Source of the DNA: Methylacidimicrobium sp. AP8
GTDB lineage: Bacteria; Verrucomicrobiota; Verrucomicrobiia; Methylacidiphilales; Methylacidiphilaceae
NCBI RefSeq assembly: GCF_903064525.1
Contig: NZ_LR797830.1
Coordinates: 248,001-312,000 of the forward strand
Direction of reading: 5' to 3'
Length of the DNA: 64,000 nt
Position numbers and translations under genes: made by a program. Positions within the stretch are counted from its first letter, which is position 1, and every line of letters starts with the position of its first letter. This document shows, piece after piece, positions 55,430-64,000 of the stretch. The notes beneath the pieces were generated by a model. That model was not told the origin of the DNA. It saw only the letters and a list, made by a program, of their open reading frames with translations, and searched no databases.

Positions 55430-56596
55430 ATGCTCTATTTGTTTCCTATGGCCTTGGCTCTTCTCTCCTCGGCTCGGCGCGAGCCGATCGACCCGTATCC
55501 GGGTCTTGAGACGGTGCGCCATCTCTATGTGCACACCCCGTTCTGCGCCACGGTCTGCCCCTATTGCGCCTTCTATGTCCACACCGGGTCGGCAGCCGAG
55601 ATGCGCTCCTTTGTCGAGGCCCTCTTGCTGGAGTGGGATAGGCTCCGGCGGACCTACCCGATCGCAGCGCGGACGCTCTACTTCGGTGGGGGAACCCCTT
55701 CCCTTCTCCCCCTCGATGCGTTCCGCCGGCTGGCCGAGGCCCTCCGTCCATGGGAGAGCGTGGAGGCGACGCTCGAGGCGAACCCCCGAACGGTGACTCC
55801 GGAGAAAGCGGCGGCATGGCGAGAGCTTGGGATCGGGCGGGTCAGCCTCGGGGTGCAGTCGCTCGATCCGGCCGTGCTTCGCACCCTCGGTCGCCGGCAC
55901 CGCCCCCGGGACGTGGAGCGGACGATGGCGGTCCTCCGCGAGGCCGGCTTCGAGAACATCAACGTCGATCTGATCTTCGGGGTTCCCGGCCAGTCCATCG
56001 CTTCCTGGAAAGAGACTCTGGAAGGGGTGATTGCCATGGCTCCTGCGCATATCTCGGCTTACGAGCTCACCTACGAGGAGGACACGCCCTTTTTCGAAGC
56101 TCGGGCGGCGGGAGTTTGGCGCGAGGACGAGGAGCGCTCGATTGCCATGTACCGGGAAGCTTGGAGCCTCTTGGAAGCGGCCGGATACCGGCAGTACGAG
56201 ATTTCCAACTATGCCCGGCCCGGTCGGGAGTGTTTGCACAATCAGGGCTACTGGATGGGGGACGACTATCTCGGTCTCGGCCCGGGCGCCTTCTCGACCG
56301 TAGGCTTGCGCCGCTGGCAGAACAGGAGGCATACCGGCCGATACGTCGCCGCGCTCTCTGCCGGACGAGAGCCCCCGAGAGAGGAGGAAGGGCTATCTGA
56401 AGAGGTGCGGCGCCGCGAGCGGCTGATGCTGGGCCTACGGACCAGCCGCGGCATACCCTATTCCTGGATTGAGGGAGAAGCCGAACGGGCGCGTGCCCTG
56501 ATCGGTCAAGGATTGGCCGAGCTCTCGGACGGAACTTTCCGGCTTACTCCGGAAGGAAGGCTTTTGGCCGACGGGATTGCCGGTCTTTTCGTCTGA
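55430..56596 (+). CDS. hemW: radical SAM family haem chaperone HemW
   Basis: 388 residues. Cluster motif C39-x3-C43-x2-C46-AFY (CATVCPYCAFY), the SAM-binding GGGTPSLL, LGVQSLDPAVLRTLGR, and the HNQGYW motif in the C-terminal half used in haem binding, which separates HemW from true HemN (the latter has a second Cys after the first motif). Inserts haem into respiratory proteins. An internal Met (residue 7) is an alternative start. Confidence 0.93.
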   Translation: MLYLFPMALALLSSARREPIDPYPGLETVRHLYVHTPFCATVCPYCAFYVHTGSAAEMRSFVEALLLEWDRLRRTYPIAARTLYFGGGTPSLLPLDAFRRLAEALRPWESVEATLEANPRTVTPEKAAAWRELGIGRVSLGVQSLDPAVLRTLGRRHRPRDVERTMAVLREAGFENINVDLIFGVPGQSIASWKETLEGVIAMAPAHISAYELTYEEDTPFFEARAAGVWREDEERSIAMYREAWSLLEAAGYRQYEISNYARPGRECLHNQGYWMGDDYLGLGPGAFSTVGLRRWQNRRHTGRYVAALSAGREPPREEEGLSEEVRRRERLMLGLRTSRGIPYSWIEGEAERARALIGQGLAELSDGTFRLTPEGRLLADGIAGLFV

Positions 56597-56635
56597 CAAT
56601 CGGGCTGCGGGCGGAGGATTTTTCGCGGAGAACCT

Positions 56636-57004
56636 CTATTTGGGGCTAACGGTCTCTCGATCGGAGGGGGGAGGGAAGGGGTCGAAGCGGAAGATGATCT
56701 CCCCCTTCTTTCCCATGTTCAGCCGGTCCCGGGCGATCCGGGTCAGGTAATTGGGATCCGACTGGAGAAGCTCGAGCTGGAGATTGAGCTCCCGGTTGCG
56801 CGCTTGCTCCGCCGCAACTTGGCGTTGGATCTGCTCTTTCTGGCGCTCCAAGCGATCGATCTGCTGGACCAGAGGCCAGAACGCCGATAAGAGGAGCCCC
56901 AGCCCGGTCAGCAGTATGCCGATGCCGAGTAGGTGACTCAACCTGGCCCAAATCGTGTCCCCGCTCATGCGTCCGGCGCCCCCCGGGGCGACTCCTGCCT
57001 GCAC
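56636..57004 (-). CDS. FtsB/DivIC-like septum formation protein
   Basis: 122 residues: TM helix at about residues 25-47, then a coiled coil (LERQKEQIQRQVAAEQARNRELNLQLELLQSD) and the motif NYLTRIARDRLNMGKKGEIIFRF common in FtsB/DivIC proteins. Would join FtsL/FtsQ in division. The GTG start at 57004 is supported by AGGAGG 5 nt upstream; ATG 56968 is an alternative. It follows eno by 36 bp on the same strand, the usual eno-ftsB order. Confidence 0.88.
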   Translation of the reverse strand: MQAGVAPGGAGRMSGDTIWARLSHLLGIGILLTGLGLLLSAFWPLVQQIDRLERQKEQIQRQVAAEQARNRELNLQLELLQSDPNYLTRIARDRLNMGKKGEIIFRFDPFPPPSDRETVSPK

Positions 57005-57040
57005 CCGTGCCTCCTGCCGCCGGCAGGCCGGTTGTCGGGA

Positions 57041-59958
<2,918 letters not shown>

Positions 59959-60069
59959 GACGAGCCCCGCAGCCTAGCGCTTATCGGCAGGAGAGCCAAG
60001 GACAAGATATCCGCTCCGCCGAAGGCCGGTGAAGCGGCTGCCGCGCGGATCGATCTTTCTTCGCCAGGG

Positions 60070-60241
60070 AACCAGGCTTGCGGGCTCCCCCAAGCTTCCA
60101 AAGTCGCCGGAAGTTGTGCGCCGAGCAGACCGACAACCATGCTCCCTGTGCTTTGGCTTGTTGCCCTCGGAGCCGAAACGCCCGGAAGCCGTGACCGATT
60201 TGGGCGATGCCGAAGACCACCGGTTCGACCGTCTGCTTGCC
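60070..60241 (-). pseudogene. remnant of a DDE transposase C-terminus
   Basis: Read from about 60241 on the minus strand: GKQTVEPVVFGIAQIGHGFR, then AFRLRGQQAKAQGAWLSVCSAHNFRRLWKL. This matches the pattern of IS1182-like transposase C-termini (KQTVEPVFG..K...GFR.F.LRG..KV.GEW.L.C.AHN..KL). A TGA immediately precedes it and no start or inverted ends are seen. Confidence 0.55.
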
Positions 60242-60385
60242 TCAAGGATAGAGGCGGCGGCTTCCCGGGCTGGCGAACTTTTCCCCCCCCGCTTTACCCC
60301 ATCTTGCGTCTTGGGGGGGCGCTATATTCCGCGGGCGCCTCCCGACGACGATCGGTGGGCCGGAACTCGTATTGCCGGCGGCATT

Positions 60386-60487
60386 GCGGAGCTTCAACCC
60401 TCATCGCAGAATAGACTGCGATTCCCTCCGCCTGGAGAGCCTCGACCTCTTCGCCATGAAGAAGCCGCCGGCTCCGCGCAACGGAGC
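60386..60487 (+). ncRNA. candidate structured RNA of unknown class
   Basis: An outer stem GCGGAG/CTCCGC (60386-60391 with 60426-60431) encloses a perfect 7-bp hairpin ATCGCAG/CTGCGAT (60403-60409 with 60416-60422), and the intrinsic terminator follows. A TATATT at 60323-60328 could be a -10 box, without a good -35. No coding sequence on this strand explains the terminator. Confidence 0.25.
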
Positions 60488-60495
60488 TTTTTTTT
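60471..60495 (+). terminator. intrinsic terminator
   Basis: Stem GCTCCG / CGGAGC with loop CGCAA, followed directly by eight T. Textbook Rho-independent form on the plus strand, although no plus-strand gene is seen upstream. Confidence 0.7.
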
Positions 60496-60523
60496 GGAAA
60501 GCGGACGCCTTCCTCGCTCCCTT

Positions 60524-61237
60524 TCAGCAAGCGGTATCCGGGCGGAGCGCTTCTTCCAGCGCCCTGCGGCAGGAGGAGAGTTGCGCGGCGGAATCGTTTT
60601 CCGGTGGAGGGATCAGGTGGCCGACTCGGACATGGCAGCCGGAAAACGGGTGGGGAATTTGGAAACGATCCCAGCTCCGCAGCTCCGATTTCCGGGAGAA
60701 GCGGCAGGTGATGGGAACGATGGGACGCCCGAGCAGCTGGGCGACCTGCATAACGCCATCCTGAACCTGATAGCGGGGCCCGCGCGGACCGTCCGGCGTC
60801 ACTGCGATGTCGTGTCCTTCCCTTCCCAGCCGGAGGATTGTCCGGAGCCCGAGGCTTCCTCGCCGGGAAGAAGAGCCGCGTGCCGCTTCGAATCCAAAAT
60901 GGGCGAGAAGCCGGGCCAGTACCTCGCCGTCATTGCTGGCGCTGACCAGCGCTGCAAGCTTCCGCCCGGGGAAGTGGCGTGCGTAAAGAGCCGGCATGAC
61001 AAGGAGCCGGTTGTGCCAAAACGCGAAGATCAGAGGCTCCTTCGGCGGGCGGCTCACGATGCCCTGCGGATCGTCCACGGCTAGGCGGAGAGTACCGGTG
61101 ATGCCGCGGACGAGGAACGCCCCGAGCACCGGCGAGAGGTTCCTGCGTAGCCAACGGCGCCGCGAGGCGATCCAGGCTTGCGCATTCTGCGCCCGATCGA
61201 GCCGTCGGCTTTCTTCGGCTTGGGGATCCGTGCTCAT
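60524..61237 (-). CDS. DUF374-type lysophospholipid acyltransferase family protein
   Basis: 237 residues from the ATG at 61237, which overlaps the upstream stop as ATGA. The sequence has LIFAFWHNRLLVMPALY, in which HN replaces the classical HxxxxD-type motif as in DUF374, then SASNDGEVLARLLAHFGFEAARGSSSRRG and VTPDGPRGPRYQVQDGV. This family is proposed to acylate lipids at the inner membrane, related to LpxL/LpxM. Substrate not assigned. Confidence 0.88.
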   Translation of the reverse strand: MSTDPQAEESRRLDRAQNAQAWIASRRRWLRRNLSPVLGAFLVRGITGTLRLAVDDPQGIVSRPPKEPLIFAFWHNRLLVMPALYARHFPGRKLAALVSASNDGEVLARLLAHFGFEAARGSSSRRGSLGLRTILRLGREGHDIAVTPDGPRGPRYQVQDGVMQVAQLLGRPIVPITCRFSRKSELRSWDRFQIPHPFSGCHVRVGHLIPPPENDSAAQLSSCRRALEEALRPDTAC

Positions 61238-62580
61238 TCCGATGCCGCAGCCTCCTCCGCAGACTCTTCCTTGAGGCGTTCGATCCGGACGCGCCGGAAC
61301 TTCTGGGGGAGCACATCTTCGGCCACCAGGCGGAAGCCGTCGACCTGGATGGTTTCGAACCGCCTGGGCTGCCGGCCCCACTGGGCCAGGCACCATTGCG
61401 AGACGGTTTGGGTAGTTTCGGTGGGGAGCGGCCAATTTGTTTCAATGGCCAGATCGCGCAGCGGGAGATCCCCGTCGACCGTCGCCGAATCCGGAGTCAG
61501 CTCATAAATCGGGTTCTTTTCGATGTCGAACTCGTCCCGAATATCGCCGACCAGCTCTTCGAGGACGTCTTCGAAGGTCACCAATCCGAGCATCCGGCCT
61601 TCGCCGTCGTTCACGATGGCCATGTGCGTCCTCGCCTTGCGGAACTCCTCGAGCATCGCGGGCAGGAGGATGTTCGGCGGGAAGAAAAGGGCGGGACGGA
61701 GGATGGCAGAGATCGTGGTCTGCTTGCCCAGCGCGATGTATTGCCAGAGGAGCTCTTGCAAGAGGATGATTCCGACGACCTGGTCCTTGCTGCCGGCGCA
61801 CACGGGGAACCGGCTATAGCCGGAACTTTGCGCGATCCGGATCGTCTCCTCGATCGGCGCATCGCGCCAGAGCACGACCGCCCGCTCGCGTGGAACCATG
61901 ACATGCTCCGCTCGCGTCTGCCGCAGGCGGAGGGCCTTGACCATGATCTTGTTGATCAGCTCGTCGAAAGGATGGGCGTGAGGAGAGTGGATGAGGATCT
62001 GCTGGAGCTCCTCGCGGCTGAGCGAAGGGCTTCCGCTTTCGGGCGGCGGAAGGGCGAAGCCGAGCAGCCGGAGGAGCAGGTCGGCGGTCTCGTGCAGGAT
62101 CCAGACGAATGGGTAGAAGAGGTAGTAGAAGACGAGGAGCGGAGGGCTGAGCAGGAGGACGATCTTTTGCGAGTGTTGGAGGGCCAGGAACTTCGGGGTG
62201 AGCTCGCCGAGCGCGATGCAGACGAAGGTGATCAGGATGAAGCCGAGCAGCGAGCTTACCGAGTGGAGGACAGGCCCTTTCGGCAGCCCGACCGAGAGAA
62301 GGAGGGGATTGAGCCAATCGGTCATGATCGGCTGCCCGGCCCATCCGAGCCCGATGCTGGCCAGGGAAACGCCGATTTGGATGGCCGGCAGGAAGCGGTC
62401 GGGCTCGCGCACCATCTGCAAGGCCAAAGGAAGCCTCCAATCGGAACCTTTCAACAGGGGCTTGAGCTGGGTGACCCGGACCTTGACGATCGCGAATTCG
62501 ATGGCGACGAAAAACGCGTTGGCCGCTACCAGCAGCGGCAGCAGAAGGGCTCTCCACCCGGAATCCGCCCCTGTATCCAT
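61234..62580 (-). CDS. CNNM/CorC-type (DUF21) membrane protein with CBS pair
   Basis: 448 residues: DUF21/CNNM membrane domain with four helices in the first ~180 (FFVAIEFAIVKVRVTQL, GLGWAGQPIMTDW, ALGELTPKFLALQ), then a CBS pair (HVMVPRERAVVLW and AILRPALFFPP), and a C-terminal CorC_HlyC domain (IYELTPDSATVDGDLPL ... VRIERL). Probably involved in magnesium or cobalt handling, although many members are called hemolysin-like without proof. Confidence 0.92.
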   Translation of the reverse strand: MDTGADSGWRALLLPLLVAANAFFVAIEFAIVKVRVTQLKPLLKGSDWRLPLALQMVREPDRFLPAIQIGVSLASIGLGWAGQPIMTDWLNPLLLSVGLPKGPVLHSVSSLLGFILITFVCIALGELTPKFLALQHSQKIVLLLSPPLLVFYYLFYPFVWILHETADLLLRLLGFALPPPESGSPSLSREELQQILIHSPHAHPFDELINKIMVKALRLRQTRAEHVMVPRERAVVLWRDAPIEETIRIAQSSGYSRFPVCAGSKDQVVGIILLQELLWQYIALGKQTTISAILRPALFFPPNILLPAMLEEFRKARTHMAIVNDGEGRMLGLVTFEDVLEELVGDIRDEFDIEKNPIYELTPDSATVDGDLPLRDLAIETNWPLPTETTQTVSQWCLAQWGRQPRRFETIQVDGFRLVAEDVLPQKFRRVRIERLKEESAEEAAASE

Positions 62581-62654
62581 CCTTTGTTCGACTTTCCGCT
62601 TGCCGAAAGTTGCGCCTTGTCCGAATTCCCTTGGGTAAAAGCCTTTCCCGTTAC

Positions 62655-64000
62655 ATGACGACCGGACGCTTCCTTAGAAATCCCGCAGCCCCCTCGTTCC
62701 CGTGTCGTCCGCGGGGCTGCTTAAAGAAGGCGGAAGGAGAGGCGTACCGGGAGGCGCTCTCGTTCCTGGGTCAGTGCCGCCGATGGGGCATGAAGCTGGG
62801 TCTGGAGAACATGGAGCTTCTCGCGCAGGCTGTGGGATCGCCTCAGGACGGCTTGCATTTTCTTCACATCGCTGGCACCAACGGAAAAGGTTCGACGGCC
62901 TCCTTCCTGGCCGCCGCTCTCCGCGCCGCCGGCTACCGTGTCGGTCTCTATACTTCGCCCCATCTTTGCACTGTCCGCGAGAGAATTCAGATCGACGGGG
63001 CAATGGCAACTCAGCGGCAATTTACTCGGTGGATCCGAACCGTTCAAGCAGCAATCGGAACCCTGGAACGGAAGCATCCCGGATTTTCCCCCACCTTTTT
63101 TGAGGTCCTGACCGCCGCGGCGCTGCTCGCCTTTCGGCAAGCGGAAGTGGATTGGGTGATATGGGAGACCGGTCTGGGCGGAAGGCTCGATGCGACCAAC
63201 ATCGTACGTCCGGAGGCCTGCGTCATCACCACGATCGGGATCGAGCATACCGCCCAGCTCGGCGATTCCCTGTCCGAAATCGCTCGGGAGAAGGCGGGAA
63301 TCCTCAAGCCCGGGGTCCCGGTCGTCGTGGGCGTGGTCCCGGAGGAGGCTCGGAAAGCGATCGAGGAGAGGGCCGCCCAGATTGGCAGCCCGCTCCTGGC
63401 GATTGGCCGGACTGCAGCGGAGCCTTGGGACGGGCGGGAGGCTTGCCAGAGGGTTCGGATCGACGGGCAACGGTTCGTTCTTGGTCTTCTGGGCGAGCAT
63501 CAGCTGCACAACGCGGCCTGCGCCTACGCGGTCCTCCGGTTGCCGATCTTTTTGGGGAAGCCGCTTCCCCGGAAGTCGATTCGCGCCGGCTTCCGGGCGG
63601 TGCGCTGGCCGGGGCGATTCCAGGTATGGAAGAGAAGCCCTCTCTGGATCCTGGACGGTGCCCATAACCCCCAGGCGGCCGAGGCTCTGTTGCACGCCTG
63701 GCGCACCTGTTTCGGCGGGCGGTCCTATCACCTGGTTTTTGCCGTCTTAAGAGACAAAGACTTCCGGGCGTTGGCCGCCGTTCTCGCCCGGCAGGCGCAC
63801 CGGGTCAGCCTAGTCAGGCTTGCTACGGAGCGCGGGCTCGACCCGGTCCGGCTGGTCGAATGTTTTCCTTCCGTGCCGTCCCGGGTTTACGGCTGCTGGA
63901 GGGAAGCGAGAGCAGATCTGGCCGAGGATCCAGGCCCCGTGCTCGTGGCCGGTTCCCTCTTCCTGGTCGGGGAGGTGCTGGCCGATCAGCCGGGATTCGA
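62655..64000 (+). CDS. folC: folylpolyglutamate synthase/dihydrofolate synthase, 3' end beyond window
   Basis: An open frame from ATG 62655 to the right edge (448 codons present). REALSFLGQ, RWGMKLGLENMELL and the P-loop HIAGTNGKGSTASFL open the Mur-ligase-like ATP domain, followed by YTSPHL, WETGLGGRLDATN, GIEHTAQLGDSLSEIAREKAGILKPG, and WILDGAHNPQAAEAL. Adds glutamate to folates. No Shine-Dalgarno is seen and the first ~30 residues are non-conserved, but no other in-frame start lies upstream of the conserved part. It diverges from the CBS-protein gene by 74 bp. Confidence 0.93.
   Translation, partial: MTTGRFLRNPAAPSFPCRPRGCLKKAEGEAYREALSFLGQCRRWGMKLGLENMELLAQAVGSPQDGLHFLHIAGTNGKGSTASFLAAALRAAGYRVGLYTSPHLCTVRERIQIDGAMATQRQFTRWIRTVQAAIGTLERKHPGFSPTFFEVLTAAALLAFRQAEVDWVIWETGLGGRLDATNIVRPEACVITTIGIEHTAQLGDSLSEIAREKAGILKPGVPVVVGVVPEEARKAIEERAAQIGSPLLAIGRTAAEPWDGREACQRVRIDGQRFVLGLLGEHQLHNAACAYAVLRLPIFLGKPLPRKSIRAGFRAVRWPGRFQVWKRSPLWILDGAHNPQAAEALLHAWRTCFGGRSYHLVFAVLRDKDFRALAAVLARQAHRVSLVRLATERGLDPVRLVECFPSVPSRVYGCWREARADLAEDPGPVLVAGSLFLVGEVLADQPGF

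Larger units (their letters stand above)
59959..60523. other. gene-poor interval
   Basis: 565 bp between minus-strand genes with no intact coding sequence I can support. It holds a decayed transposase end (60070-60241), a structured segment and terminator on the plus strand (60386-60495), and homopolymeric runs of C and G near 60282-60320. Confidence 0.6.

Noticed and set aside
54213-55430. A TPP riboswitch near thiS-thiH
   Set aside because: The upstream region between thiH and hemW is only 86 bp and contains no recognisable TPP-aptamer core.
60294-60530. A 78-residue minus-strand frame in the gap before the acyltransferase gene
   Set aside because: No ribosome site, no recognisable family, and it overlaps the terminator hairpin; it may be chance in GC-rich DNA.
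60029-61084. A 351-codon plus-strand frame
   Set aside because: It lies opposite the DUF374 gene, has no motif and its codon pattern follows the other strand.

Overview
This is a GC-rich chromosomal segment (low-to-mid 60s % GC by eye) from a diderm, LPS-making bacterium. The clearest lineage marker is the fused LpxC-FabZ protein next to LpxA (32435-34549). That fusion is known from the Bacteroidetes/Chlorobi and PVC groups. With the high GC, a multihaem cytochrome, class I aldolase and beta-carbonic anhydrase, I favour Verrucomicrobiota, possibly the acidophilic methanotroph family Methylacidiphilaceae. That placement is inference: there is no rRNA or methane monooxygenase gene here.

Layout. 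1-4113: a multihaem c-type cytochrome, cut by the left edge, and a coiled-coil/TPR secreted protein, both on the minus strand. 4296-10143: a plus-strand biosynthetic run, trpC-trpF-trpB, gmk-coaC, purE-purK. 10152-12271: a two-gene minus-strand unit (a membrane protein and a secreted protein, unknown function) diverging from a small secreted protein. 12269-15529: two copies of a ~185-bp palindromic repeat bracket tRNA-Leu(UAA), a D-Ala-D-Ala carboxypeptidase, a glycosyltransferase and a beta-carbonic anhydrase. 15532-23083: minus-strand acetate kinase, site-2 protease with CBS domains, RtcB plus archease (RNA ligation), a universal-stress-like protein and a Lon-type protease. 23221-32276: two methyltransferases and an oligopeptide ABC transporter (oppBCDF, with oppA apart), with an AsmA-like gene and a third repeat between them. 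32435-39101: lpxC-fabZ, lpxA, class I aldolase, a sodium/solute symporter and a phosphohexomutase. 39332-43478: rpsO-pnp, peroxiredoxin, phosphofructokinase. 43584-46318: three tandem Slp-type lipoproteins and a TonB-like protein.

46344-54002 is the most unusual region. It encodes a 1000-residue tubulin/FtsZ-superfamily protein, followed 4 bp later by a zinc-ribbon/TM/PstS-like/OmpA protein, then a second zinc-ribbon/TM protein with a glycine zipper, coiled coil and proline-rich tail that is broken by an apparent 1-nt frameshift. A divergent membrane protein upstream has a paralogue 35 kb away (10911-11684). This resembles the tubulin-like plus OmpA systems that Makarova and Koonin proposed, from genome context, to remodel membranes; this version has its own zinc-ribbon partners.

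54028-64000: thiS-thiH, hemW, an FtsB/DivIC-like protein, enolase, a DHA2-type MFS pump, a 565-bp gene-poor gap with a decayed transposase and a structured, terminator-tipped RNA candidate, a DUF374 acyltransferase, a CNNM/CorC-type CBS protein, and folC cut by the right edge.

Recurring theme: six copies or remnants of one palindromic repeat sit just after, or inside, the stop codons of genes; in two cases the repeat supplies the stop codon.
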